Source: Gryganskiella cystojenkinii
Taxonomy: Eukaryota; Mortierellomycota; Mortierellomycetes; Mortierellales; Mortierellaceae
NCBI GenBank assembly: GCA_015852425.1
Contig: JAAAIG010000195.1
Span: 1 to 51,081 of the forward strand
Direction of reading: 5' to 3'
Length of the DNA stretch: 51,081 nt
Shown one piece after another: positions 1 through 10,938 of this stretch. Made by a program: the position numbers and the translations under genes. The stretch's first letter is position 1, and every line of letters starts with the position of its first letter. The notes beneath the pieces are model-generated. The model was given only the letters and a program-made list of their open reading frames with translations. It did no database searches and was not told where the DNA came from.

Positions 1-286
1 AAAATTGAACACAAGAAGGCAGGGAGGGGTCGTAGCCAGGGGTTGGCTATGCGCATATTGCGACGCGGGAGAAGACAGGGTTCGATTTGTGTATGCGGAG
101 GGGAGGATGCGCACAGATTTTGACAGAAAAATAACTATTGTTCTCGAAAAGGCACCTTCAAAGACGACATGACCCTCTGGATGGCATGGGTCTGGGTAGA
201 TGGACTTAGGAAAGGGATGGCTAGGGCTTGAGGTAACTTTTGGGCGATGGCGTACTGATCTGTTGATGTATTTTGCGTGCTCTTAG

Positions 287-3200
287 GTGGACTACACTTT
301 TGGTCGTCTTACCAGATGCGCTGTACACGGATCGATGCCATTACTTTGAATGCATCATTGCTCTCATGACAAGGTAAAGTGTCGATCGGCAAAAAAAAGA
401 GCGGCCTCGACATTACCTTGACATTTAGGAAGACATAGCCTAAAGCTTTGCTAATATCTCTCTGGCGTTATTTCGTTGTCGATCATAGGAAAGAGTTTGA
501 TGAGTTTGGTAAGGACTGCGCCCAATCTTGTATATATTTTCAGAAGTGGTCTGTAGCGTTCCGTTTTTGGTCAGGCTCTCTTTTGTTGTGCTGACGAATA
601 TTGGAGCCCATCTCTCTTTTTATTTTATTTTCGTAGATCGTGTTGAAGATCTCATCTCAAAACCGACCACGCCTTCTACCGTCAGGACATTTATGGACGG
701 ATCAGGGAATGGATCATTGACAGAACATACGTCCTCAACCACATCGGTCTCATCCAGTACGACACTCGGACCCGGATATCCTTTTACAGACTCGGGTGCG
801 TTCTGGTCCTCGTTTCATCAGTACCGGAGGACACTCACACAGTCGTTACAGTATGCGATTGAACGATTGAACCAAAAGGGCGTGTACTCGAACGTAATCA
901 CGTTTTGTGCAAAGATCCTGGCGTTGTGTTTCTTTAAGCTTCCAGGAGTCGCTTTTGGATTGCTTCATGCTCTCCCCGCTAGTCGGTCGTATGTCAGCCG
1001 CATGGCGAAAGCCATGGACTTGACTGGGTAAGGAGACATATCGGAGGGAGTCGGCAAAGCAACGTTCATTTGTAATCCGAGTACTTACGCATTTGAAAAA
1101 AAATGCCCTTTTATAATCTATAATAGTGAAAACTGTGGGATGCCTCAAATCATGACTTTCTTTCCAGAGCATCTGTCGCCAATATGCTTTATCGGCACAG
1201 GATCATGGTGGCGAGAGTTTGAGAAGCAAAAACGTAGAATGTCTTCAGGAGAGGCACCCCCGCCGATGGAGATGTTTGGCAACTGGGTTCGAAGGTGGCA
1301 GAGTGACGACAGTGAGCTTTTCTTTGCATTTTATCGACACTATCATCATTGCCTGGCACAATATCTGGATGCGCCACTGAAGAGAATCCAGGCTGGGGGC
1401 TGGGCGACCTCGGCAATTACACCAAAGGTCTATGCGGGATCACCTGGTTACTTGTACTTGTCGGCATTCTTTCTGACCAAGATTGAGGGTCTGGTTCATC
1501 GCGAGATTCATCCTGTAACGACAATCGTTCAGTTCGAGCCCAACGCAGCCGGCAACGTGAACGGGGCAGCGGAGAGGGATCGAGCCATGGCCTCTGTGGC
1601 TACAGGAGAGTTTCCTGGAACCGCGGCTCCACCTTCTGTAAAACTGCCTAACGCCGCAGATGGAGGAGCTGCTGCCAAGGATGCCAACGGAGCAGCGACC
1701 GGGAAACCCAAGGTGCTCGACATGGCCTCGAGGAGATTTGTTGAGACGATCGTGGCGATTATGGAGGACCACGGTAACATTTATGGGGCAATGCTGGATA
1801 TTTGGATCAAGGCAGTCGTCACCCGGACGAGTGTCTATGATGTCGAGAGTGTATTTTGTCTGCTCGACTTTTTAGATATGTTGATCGTCGAGCTAGAGTC
1901 AAGGTGAGTCGTATAGTTTGTTATATTATTTGCCGTCAATGCTCTTTTTTAAACTTTTTCTAACTCACCATCGGAATTCATTTTGCTTTTTTTCTATGCC
2001 ATAGGGAAACCATTCGCCTCTACGACAGCGAGCTCTCCACCGTCCCACTGAACGCAGGGCCTAATGCAATCTTCCTTCCGATCCACGTCCAATTCATTCT
2101 CTCAACCCTCCATCTCCTCCTTACCTCCTCCGATCATACCGTGACCCTGATGCGAACTATCTCCTTCATCTACCAAAACTTTTCACTTTTGACCGGGACC
2201 GTCCAGACTCTGGAACAGCTAACCCTCGATACCCTACTTTCACCCGTGGTCTTCGAAAAGTGTTTTTTGCACTGGGCTCGAAACGTTCGCCTTTATTACA
2301 TGAGATGCCTCGTCTGGAGAGTGGCCAGGATTGGCGGCGGTGTAGGCGTTCTCCCTGGTTGGAAGTCATGGACACCCCCGGTTTCTTCAAATGCCTCGCT
2401 GGAACAAAGGAGTTCCGTAGGTGGAAGTAGTGAAGGAGGCATGATGGTGACAAGTGAGACAGAGAAGCGAAAATCAAAGGAACTGCCTGCACTGCCTCAA
2501 GGACTTCCAGTTGAGCAGTCCTTGAGTGCAATCGTCAGGTAACAATTATGCTCATGATTCTAGTCTAATTTTTTGCTCTCATCTTTTACGCTATTCTAAC
2601 CATTTTCTATCAAATTCATGATGACAGAAACATCTTTGAAGTCATGGAGAGCAGGATCGATATGGTGAAACGTCAATACGCTGGAGAGCTGACGGAGATA
2701 ATGTCACCACGGACGAGCGAAAAGGATGCCGAGTCGACACCACCGGAGTCAACCCCTTCCTCTCCAGGACTGGACGCCAACATACCGCCACTCTCCCAAG
2801 CTGGTGGATCTTCGGGCGGTTCCTCTCCTCGGCAACGTTCCTTCTCTGGTGGAATGCAGGAGGACGAGATCGCGATGGGTCGATCCTTTTATCAACTCCA
2901 GGCTCAACAGGTCTACTTGGCCCATCAAAAATTGACATCTTCAGATAGTAACCTCAAGGAGAAGGACCGGGCCAAGAAATCAATCAGTCGTTCCAGTCTA
3001 ATCTCGAGAAAGTTTCGACGACTCAGTCGATCCGACAGCCTCTCATCTTCTTCTGGCTCGGATACATCCTCGCTTTACCAGCAGCAACCTCAACAACGTC
3101 ATTCCATGTCAGATGTCGAGGCGTCCTCGGTCTATGATCCAAGTTTGGGTAACTTAATCGGAGGAGCAATCCAGAGCGTGGCGAGTAAGCGTAACAGTAC

Positions 3201-4527
3201 GGGATCCATGCCGATCACGGGACCTGGGAGTCTATTCCGTTGGATGTTCAACAGCGGTAACAACAGTAATAGCGGTAACGGTAACAGCAGCAACAGTACC
3301 TCTGGCAGTAGCAGCAAACTTTCCACCTTGGGATCCAATACCACCGGCTCGCTCTATGGCGGAAGCACCGTCAGCCTGGACAGGAATGGCGACAGGATAG
3401 GTGTGTCGAGTTATTCACCCGCGAGTCAGGCCACTGGTTCGTCTTCGTCGTCTTTAACGCTGATGATGAACAAAGAGACTGGAGCAACAGAGTTTTATCG
3501 ACTCGGTGCAGTGAACGGCCAGAATGGTCGGTCGTATTCCAGTCCACAGTTGACGACCCAGTTGCGCTACGTTCATGTACCAAGACGGTACCCGGAGCAC
3601 TTGAACACGTATGCTGGACGATCGCTTCCAGAACATGCCGCAGTCTTGAACGAGTATGTGGATTGGTTGGCGCAATGTCATGCGTATGGAATCAAGACCA
3701 GGATGAGCTATGCCGCCAATGGAGGCCTCGCTGGTCAAAGTCAGCCAGGCGGTGTCCCCGGTATCGGGTTAGGATCCAATGCTGGAGTTGCTGCGATTGG
3801 TGCTGGCGCAGGTGGCATGAGCGCGACGGGCGGCCTCGGTGACGTCTTGGGCGATTTTAGTGTCTTTAGCCTGAGCATGGGTGGAGTTGTGAACGCGAGT
3901 ATTGTGGCGGGGCATCATGAGGAATGGATCTCGCCCGGTATGGCTCAGATGATGATGTTACGGTTCCCGGGTCTCGTTGTGGAGTGGCCCAAGTTTTGGA
4001 ACAACACTCGAGAGGCTTCTGGCCCTCCCCCAGGACCGATCACGACATTGTCTGCTATGGCGGTCGTCAACAACCCTGCATTTTCACTTGGCAAAGGGAA
4101 CGCTGGTGGTGTCGGCGGCGGCGTCAGCGCTGGAGCTGGAGGACCATTTGGCGGTGCAGGGTTGAACGGTGCTTCGGGCAATGGTCCAAGTTCGTTGCGA
4201 CATCAACAACAGGCTCAGATGCATCATCAACAACAGATGCAGCTCTGGAGCCGAAATGCAGCAGTGGCGAGTGCAGCTGCTGCAACCGCTGCGGCCACGG
4301 CTGCCGCTGCTGCGCATGTCTCGACTGCAGTCTCGACGGATGCAGCCATGACCAAGGCAGCGTTGGCGACGTTTGCTTCTACGACTTCTTCTCTCTCCTC
4401 CGTCACAACCAGCACCTCTACCACAACTTTTACTTCTTCGTCCTTGTCAACGGCCAATGCCCAGGGACTCTTGAACCCTGGCAACGCTACCCACTCGGTT
4501 GCTTCCATGGCGGGCAAATATTTATAA
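287..4527 (+). CDS. Large DUF1765-type protein (5' partial)
   Basis: Six exons join in frame: 287-373, 489-508, 637-1027, 1127-1903, 2005-2538 and 2628-4527, giving about 1,235 visible residues. The first visible exon begins in mid-codon, so earlier exons lie upstream or outside the window. The conserved-looking part includes WTTLLVVLPDALYTDRCHYF, FFKLPGVAFGLLHALPASR, WWREFEKQKRR, LFFAFYRHYHHCLAQYL and RTISFIYQNFSLLT. This resembles the fungal DUF1765 family, whose biochemical role is unknown. That assignment is from memory of family style and is moderate. The last exon is mostly Ser/Asn/Gly-rich, with Q-rich (HQQQ) and Ala-rich runs near the C terminus, and looks disordered. The 1028-1126 intron uses the acceptor ending at 1126; a more obvious acceptor at 1167 would break the frame. 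No membrane segment or catalytic motif was recognised. The gene is convergent with the next one. Confidence 0.72.
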
Positions 4528-4645
4528 ATCCTACCAAAAACCCCCCCTCCACTTCAAAGCGCATCTTTCCTTAATTTTTCTTTCCATCCTCGTTTTTTGT
4601 TGTCGTTCAGATTGTTTTTTTTTGTTTCTCGCTTTTACCCCTTGT

Positions 4646-4651
4646 AATAAA
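4646..4651 (+). terminator. AATAAA poly(A) signal of the DUF1765 gene
   Basis: AATAAA lies about 120 nt after the stop codon at 4527, in a T-rich 3' region. The placement fits a cleavage and polyadenylation signal. The cleavage site itself cannot be seen. Confidence 0.45.
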
Positions 4652-4817
4652 TTTGCTGTTTTTTCATAATAATGGAGGTTTTTTTTATTTGTCGTAAAAA
4701 TGATTCTGAGGTCCTGCCTTCAAAGAGTCATGTCCGTTTGTTATTATGCAAAAGATTGTGTCGGTAATTGATTTCTGTGAGAAGGGAAGGGGAGTAGGGA
4801 AAAAGGCAAGGAGTTTT

Positions 4818-6114
4818 TTAATCCTCAGCGAGCTCAGCGAAGACTGAGGTAGAGCCACCAAGCATCACAGTGTTGGCAGGGTCCGGGGTAGGCAGAGTAC
4901 CAGGAGGAGGTGGTGGAGGAAGGAGCGACTGAACACTGAGATCCCAGCAAGAGGTGTACCACTCGTCATCGTTCAACTCCCAACGCCACTGAACCATATA
5001 GTTGCCATCGGTGCGGTTCTCGGGAATATTGAAGCACCCACCGCAGGGGGTATGATCATCATCATCCTTTATGAACGAGCAGTTCTTATAGGGCAACTTG
5101 GCAATGGTCATCTTCATCAGCTCAGACTGGTTGGGATCCTTGGTGGTGGGGCTCGAGGGCATGTTGATAAAGACACCACGGTCGCGCTCGTTCTTGACCG
5201 CATGGTTCTTGGCGGGCCAACGGACACAGAGCGTGTCACCGGGTTTGACGACGCGGGTCATTGTCCCAAAACGTCCACCATAGGCACGCGAGATGGGGTT
5301 CTGAAGTGTTTCGTCCGCACCCTTTTCACGACCGTGGCGTCCATCGGAACAAGGTGTGAAATCCTTGGGTTCTTGTTGATAATGGCGGTTGGGAGAGGCA
5401 GAGTCGAGATCACCAAAGGCGGCACGCGAGTTGACCGGGTATTGTCTTGCCCATCCGAAGCATTTTCCGTCCTTTGCGAGCCAGCCTCAAAAAAAAAAAT
5501 ATGAATGAATGAATGAATGAATGAAACGGGGTTCGTTTGTGTTTTAGTAAATTTAGGAGATTTTTTTCTTCTTATTGTTCCTTGGGAAGGCCAACGACAT
5601 GATCCCGGGGGTTATCAAGTGTGTTATGCGCCCAACATCAAAACTTAAAAACAAATTTCAGGCACGAGTCGATTTGTGATCGTCGTCACAACGAACAGCT
5701 GAAAAATTGGAAAAAATCATTTTCGATAAACGAAAACAAGGGTTGCACCCGAATCAAAAAAAAAAACAGAGCCAGAAAGACGTTTGAACACGTAGTCTCC
5801 GAGGAGCCCAAATGGCCATTGGAGACATATAGACCAGGAGTATAGGAAAAAAAATACGGTGCACAGAAACACAGCCTTCGGTGTTACCAAGGGCGGATGG
5901 AACCAAGAACACAAACAGGTCTTTTGAGGGGCTCTGGGGATAGAAAAATGAATTGAAAAAAAGGAGAGCAGAAAGAGAGACGGTTCATACCTGGCTTTCC
6001 AGGGTCATTGAAGCGCCAGTCGACGCAGTCGGCCCAGGAATGAGCCTCGACCACCGAGGACAAAATCGCCAAGGAGACCAAGAAAGTCGTTACGATTGTA
6101 GTTTTGACCAGCAT
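4818..6114 (-). CDS. Secreted LPMO-like copper protein
   Basis: Two exons (6114-5991 and 5485-4818) encode 263 aa. A signal peptide (residues 1-24, ending VVEA) is followed directly by His25, so cleavage would expose an N-terminal histidine (HSWADCVDWRF). A second histidine lies in WPAKNHAV (His136), and a Tyr in WYTSCWDL (Tyr218) near the end of the core. An N-terminal His, an internal His and an axial aromatic make up the histidine brace of lytic polysaccharide monooxygenases, which cut chitin, cellulose or related polymers oxidatively. There are many cysteines, as expected for a secreted protein. A short tail (PPPPPPGTLPTPDP) follows the core. The auxiliary-activity family and substrate cannot be told from the sequence. 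The intron (5486-5990, 505 nt) is long and carries a TGAA repeat. An intracellular role is unlikely because of the signal peptide. Confidence 0.7.
5502..5525. repeat. (TGAA)6 microsatellite in the LPMO-like gene intron
   Basis: Six perfect TGAA units (TTCA on the gene strand) sit just inside the acceptor end of the 505-nt intron, next to an 11-base A run (5489-5499) that forms the polypyrimidine tract on the coding strand. Length variation here could affect splicing, but this is inference. Confidence 0.85.
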
Positions 6115-7064
6115 TGTTTTCTGCCGTTGTTTTGTAAAGAAGTAAAGGGGTCGTTTGTTGAAGAGGTGGTGTGGGAGGTTGGGTGCGTGTTAAAGGGGTG
6201 GAAAGGGCGAGAGGAAAGGCTTTCGTGAGTCTTGACGAAGAAAGAGCAATGAAGGTGAGCTCAGGGAATGCAGGATAAGTTGGAAGAAGGGAGGAAGTGA
6301 ACAGTGGAGACAAAGAAAGATTGACGACTTTCCCGGTAGAACTTCCAATCACTCCCCTTTAACGACCCCTCGGTAAACGTACCCTGCCCAGGCCGCTTTC
6401 AGGCACCGGGGCAGACAAAAAAAAACTCTATTCCTCTTAATCTCTCCCCGTCAGACTCCAAAAAAAAATTGAAACCTAACGAAAAATAGCCGACCAAACA
6501 ATGAATCTCAGTTTGACGTTATTGTCGAGAAACATTTTTTTTGGGGTGTCGAGAATTGAGAATCCTGCAAAGAACAAAGGCCATGCCATTTTTTTTCGGT
6601 GATCTTTTGGAACTCGTGACGAGCCTTTGCGCCTTTGCGCCTTTGAGCCCTTGGCTTAAACAGGCTTTGTTTAGCTCCGCCTTGAAACTTTTGTTTGGGT
6701 TGTGTCAGCGACTCAAGGACTGGCAGTCAACACTGCATCCATACGCAATAGCATTCCGGTTGAAATCGCAGGCTAGTCTATGATCAAGAACAACACGGAC
6801 TGGCCTCTGGTTTCGACTATTGTGGCTGCAACAGCATTTCTGACTCTGGAATCAACGCTGAGTGCACAGTCACCTTCGGTCCAGCTAACGGTTCGGTCGC
6901 AGGATCAGACATCCGGTCGATGCATCTGCTCCAGAAGTTGTCCTGCTCTGCCCGAACAAGCACAGTCTCGAGCTTTTATTTCCGGCTTCGCTTTTATTTC
7001 GAACGAGTTTGTTCACTTATCTACCAGGTTGACCCAGTCAACCTCGTCCAACTATTCCAGTCTT

Positions 7065-7071
7065 TATAAAT
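7065..7071 (+). promoter_or_regulatory. TATA-like element upstream of the NMNAT gene
   Basis: TATAAAT lies about 240 nt upstream of the ATG at 7313, within a pyrimidine-rich stretch. A TATA role is possible if the 5' UTR is about 200 nt. There is no transcript evidence. Confidence 0.25.
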
Positions 7072-7243
7072 ATGTTTTCACCTCTCATCCTGGGATGCTG
7101 AGGTCCTGTGTCAACTCGCTTAGTTTCCGAAGCCTTTCTTTGCTCTTCCCTCATTGCGTTTTCTCTAGATTAAAAAATGGTAATACAATTAAACGAATAT
7201 TTTTATCCACATTGACATACCAGAAAGCGTACAGCCTCTTCCG

Positions 7244-7258
7244 CCCCCCCCCCCCCCC
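7244..7258. repeat. C15 homopolymer
   Basis: Fifteen cytosines in a row sit 54 nt before the NMNAT start codon. In the mRNA leader this would be a poly(C) tract. Its exact length is prone to sequencing error. Confidence 0.8.
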
Positions 7259-7312
7259 ATTTCCTTCCATTTCATCTTTCCTTTGAACTCCATCGACTCA
7301 ATCCCAAAAGCA

Positions 7313-8403
7313 ATGCGTAAACCATTCCTCCAATTGGCCCTGGCAAAAGCTAAGGGTCTCCCGCCAAAGCCGTTCCAGACCACTCTCACCGCGACTTCTT
7401 CATGGCCCTTTTCGGTCGACAGACCCGCCTCCACGACACGGCCAACGAGGATTGCGGTTTTGGATTCCTCATTCAACCCACCTACAAAGGCCCATTACCA
7501 TCTCCTCAAGGCTGCATCTCGAGTCGGATGCGATGCTGTCCTTCTCTTGCTCGCCACTAACAATGTCGACAAGGGTCAGACCGGAGCAGGAGCTGTTGAA
7601 AGATTGGAAATGATGGAAGCCCTGGCCCTGGAAGCCATTCGGAATGAAAAGGACGACCCTGCAGTCAGACACATGGCCGTTGGTCTGACCGTAAGGACTA
7701 CCAAGAAAGAAAAAAGAAAACTCGACATCCAACATCTCTCTCTCTCTCTTTTTTGAGGTATGCCTGTCTAACGGAACGTTTGTCCCTCACTCCTATTTAT
7801 TAGATCCACGCGAGATTCATGGACAAGGCACAACCGATCCTTGATCACTACCCCGCCAACACGGTTCAACTCTCTTGGATCATGGGCCACGATACCATGA
7901 CTCGCCTCTTTGACCCGAAATATTACAAGGACGTGCATGCGGATATGGCACCATTCTTTGAAAAGTGTGATGTCATTTGTTCGTCCAGACCCGGATACGG
8001 AACACGCGAGGAGATGCTGCAATTTGTCCAGGCAAGTGGACATGGCGATAAGGTCACGTTAGTCGATATCCTCGACGATCATGAGGATGGAGGTGTTCAA
8101 GAGACCGATATCAAGGATCGGACGACGATGACAAAGACGAAGGAGAGGGGTCAAGAAATGAAGATTCGTCATCTGGTAGTCAAGGATGAGTGCGTCGATA
8201 GTGGTAGAAGCGCGAATCTGATCACAGATCAGGATCCTCAGAACGCTGGCGTTCGTGACAACGAGAATCTGATCGAGATCCGAGAAATGTCCTCCACCGT
8301 CGTCAGGAACGCGGTCAAGGAACAAAACTGGGCCTTGGTCGATCGATGTGTTACACCCTCGGTCAAGCAACTGATCATGGAGAATGGTCTTTACACGTCA
8401 TGA
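7313..8403 (+). CDS. Nicotinamide-nucleotide adenylyltransferase, Pof1-like
   Basis: Two exons (7313-7690 and 7804-8403) encode 325 aa. The enzyme would join NMN (or NaMN) and ATP to make NAD(+) or its acid form. The nucleotidylyltransferase ATP-binding motif is SFNPPTKAHYH (residues about 50-60), a variant of the (H/T)xGH signature. WIMGHDTMTR follows at about 149-158, and the C-terminal phosphate-binding motif is SSTVVR at about 288-293, matching ISSTxxR. This pattern fits the short fungal Pof1 type better than the Nma1/2 type. Between residues about 210 and 275 there is a charged insertion (for example DDHEDGGVQETDIKDR) that the usual fold does not need. The start is the first in-frame ATG, at 7313. 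The intron junction is GGTCTGACC|gtaagg...ttattag|ATC. Confidence 0.85.
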
Positions 8404-8694
8404 CAACGGTATCCCCCAAAAAAACACGCGCATCCACAAGCATCATCATATTATACGCATATCAGATACCATTTGCCGTTGGCAAAATAGACCAAAGGCA
8501 AGAAATATAGGCTCGAATCTCAGTTTCTCTCTTTGTTGACTTTTTTCATAAGAATCGTCCAGGCTGTCTGGTATAGATGTATAAGTGGCAAGGGACGGGA
8601 AGAGGACGAAAATACTACTCAGGATGGTATATGTCACAAAGTGAAGGGATGCAGACACAAACGTAAAGCTGTAAAAAAGAACAAAGAAAAAGAA

Positions 8695-10938
8695 CTATTC
8701 GAGAACAGGGGGATTTGGGAAAGATTGAAACAAGTCTGAGTTGGGCCGGCCCGTGGGACCCCTTGATGGCGGTCTGTGGTGATACATATCTTCTCTTCCA
8801 GTTGAACCTGTGGACCGAACCGAGGCTCGAGAAGCAGCTCTGCTGTCCGAGAACGGATCGATATCCAATACCACCTCGTTCGAATCAAACGTCTTGAACG
8901 GATCATTCGTCGATGTTAATGAGGGGACCGAACTCGTCCGGTAACTGGCCATCGAAGGTTGATAAGGCTCTGGCGACCGAGCGTATTGAGGGTGGTAATC
9001 CTGTTGATGATGATGATGATGATGATGCGAATAGCGCTGGTAATGCATCTCTTGTTGTTCCTGCATCTGATGCATCTGACGCATATGCATCCGTTCCAAG
9101 AACTCTTCCTCCGTCAGTAGACTATCCGGTGTACTTGAAAAACTCGTCGTCATGGTCCCGCGAGGTCCGAAGGAAGAGCAGGTTTCATCGACAAAGATTG
9201 AGTTCAGGGTGTTTCTCCGGTACTGGCGACGCACCGTGCCCGCGGTGCCTGTTGAGCTCTCCTCGCCATCTGTACCTGTGGTTCTTAAGCTCAGGATATC
9301 GGCCATCCGTGAGTCCGAGTCTCGACTCTGGTCACCAAAGATCGATCCTTCTTCGTATTCCAGTGCACCTCTAGAGGACGCTGGCCGTCCTCCTTCGGCT
9401 CGACGCTCTGCACGGGCTGCCATCGACGCGGCCCAGTATTGACGGACTATAGAGGAAGTCTCGAAACTCGACCTCATTGACGACATAGAGTACGAGCCAA
9501 CGGACATCTCTGTGAATGGGGCCGACGACCGTCGTCTAACATTCGGTAGTATTGGTGGTGGGAGCGCGGCGGGAACTGGGGCTTGGATGATATCTGCTGC
9601 TCCTGCGAGTCCTGCTGCTGATGCTGCTGATGATTCGTCTCGAGAGACTGTTAGGTTTCTGTTGGTGGCAATGGCATGATCCTTCTCGTTGAACTCGGTC
9701 GCATCCTCCTCATCCTCGTCCTCAATCTGGAAAAAGTATCCTTCTGAGGGTTTGCGTTGAAGTCGTATCCGGCGCTTTGCTTCCTTCATGACACCACCCT
9801 CGGCTCCACCAGCGCCACTGGACCGAGCAAGGGTCTTTTCACCATCGCCGCCATTCTGGGTGCGACGTCTACGACGGCGTCGGATCACCAGGAACGAGAT
9901 GACAACTGCAGCCAGACAAGCAGCCATACCAATGGATCCTAGAGCAGCACTAAGGGTCTTGCTGCTCAGGCTGTCCTGGATCCCCTCGTTCTCAGTAGTC
10001 CCGACTCCTCCACCATGACCTGAATTGCCATTGTTCCCACCAGCCGGTAACGGTGGCCGAGAGGTCGGGATCGGAAAACTGGACGGTGGGTTGCCTCCAC
10101 CGCCACTACTACCAGAACCAGAACTAGAACTAGAACTGGAACTAGAACCAGAACCAGAACTTAAGGTCGTTTGAGGAGGGGATGAGAGTGGGGTGAGTGT
10201 CGCTCCTCCTGCACCGGAGGTTCCGGAGGTGGCTGGAGGTGGTCCTGGCGTGGGTGAAGTCGCCGTTGGGTTTGCCGTGACAATCTGAGGCCTTTTCGAG
10301 GCACCGGTCGGTGACACTGAAGGTGGTAGCGAGGGCACGAGCGGTTGCGGTTGCACGGTTGATTGTTCGATATTAAAGAAACAAGCATCGTCCTCCTGAA
10401 CATTGCCAGAGAATCCCTGGGCTGTAATGCGAATCGCTCCTGACTCGGCATAGGAGCCGCAGTTGGGTAATTTAAAGGGGAAAAAACCCAGATTGTAGAG
10501 AAGTCCTTGATTCTGGAACAGCGTCGTAACCTCTCGCCAGTCAGTGGCGCCCTTGTCAAGACAGAGTAACGTTGCAGTGATGGTGTCAAAGAAATATGTG
10601 TCAAAGCTCGAAACGGACCAGGCCAGTTCCAGTGATTGACCGGCTTTGACCGTATCGCCGACAGTTGGACTGGTACATGTTACGGCCTCGGCGAGCAATG
10701 TGGTGCGAAGGTGAGGTGGGGTGGAGAGGAGAAGGCATGTGAGACTGAAGAGGACACGCCGGAGATGACGCGTCCCAGGTGAAGAAGTTGACCGACGACG
10801 ACAAGAAGATGTGATAGCGCAAGATGGTGAAGAAGAAGAGGAGGAGGAAGACGAGGGTGATGACGAGGGTGATGACGAGGAAGAGATTGTATGAGTCGGA
10901 GAAGAAGGGCTCAATTCTGCAGCTGCGTCTGACAGCAT
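8695..10938 (-). CDS. Single-pass membrane protein, Ser-rich, long cytoplasmic tail
   Basis: One uninterrupted frame encodes 747 aa from the ATG at 10938. Order: a Ser-rich start; an internal hydrophobic stretch (VLFSLTCLLLSTPP, about 63-76) that may act as a signal anchor; a small Cys-containing domain beginning VTCTSPTVGDTVKAGQSLEL (about 86-190); a Pro/Thr/Ser/Gly-rich stalk with a long Ser run; one clear transmembrane helix (IGMAACLAAVVISFLVI, about 330-347) followed by RRRRRRR as a stop-transfer signal; then about 400 cytoplasmic residues with a His run (about genomic 9005-9028). The shape matches fungal cell-wall sensor or mucin-like receptors, and the ectodomain resembles Ig-like Ser/Thr-rich wall proteins. 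No family name can be given with confidence. The unusual distance of the hydrophobic stretch from the ATG may mean an unseen upstream exon or a different start. Confidence 0.72.
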   Translation of the reverse strand: MLSDAAAELSPSSPTHTISSSSSPSSSPSSSSSSSSSPSCAITSSCRRRSTSSPGTRHLRRVLFSLTCLLLSTPPHLRTTLLAEAVTCTSPTVGDTVKAGQSLELAWSVSSFDTYFFDTITATLLCLDKGATDWREVTTLFQNQGLLYNLGFFPFKLPNCGSYAESGAIRITAQGFSGNVQEDDACFFNIEQSTVQPQPLVPSLPPSVSPTGASKRPQIVTANPTATSPTPGPPPATSGTSGAGGATLTPLSSPPQTTLSSGSGSSSSSSSSSGSGSSGGGGNPPSSFPIPTSRPPLPAGGNNGNSGHGGGVGTTENEGIQDSLSSKTLSAALGSIGMAACLAAVVISFLVIRRRRRRRTQNGGDGEKTLARSSGAGGAEGGVMKEAKRRIRLQRKPSEGYFFQIEDEDEEDATEFNEKDHAIATNRNLTVSRDESSAASAAGLAGAADIIQAPVPAALPPPILPNVRRRSSAPFTEMSVGSYSMSSMRSSFETSSIVRQYWAASMAARAERRAEGGRPASSRGALEYEEGSIFGDQSRDSDSRMADILSLRTTGTDGEESSTGTAGTVRRQYRRNTLNSIFVDETCSSFGPRGTMTTSFSSTPDSLLTEEEFLERMHMRQMHQMQEQQEMHYQRYSHHHHHHHQQDYHPQYARSPEPYQPSMASYRTSSVPSLTSTNDPFKTFDSNEVVLDIDPFSDSRAASRASVRSTGSTGREDMYHHRPPSRGPTGRPNSDLFQSFPNPPVLE

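Larger units (their letters stand above)
6115..7312. other. Divergent intergenic region (LPMO-like / NMNAT)
   Basis: About 1.2 kb lies between two divergently transcribed genes and should hold both promoters. It contains A-rich runs, a TATAAAT at 7065 and a C15 tract at 7244-7258. A frame on the + strand stays open from about 6773 to 7069 and has a protein-like stretch (see findings), but it has no start codon or partner exon that I can support. Confidence 0.5.

Noticed and set aside
5052..5504. A + strand frame opposite the LPMO-like exon
   Set aside because: It is the antisense of a clear coding exon on the - strand.
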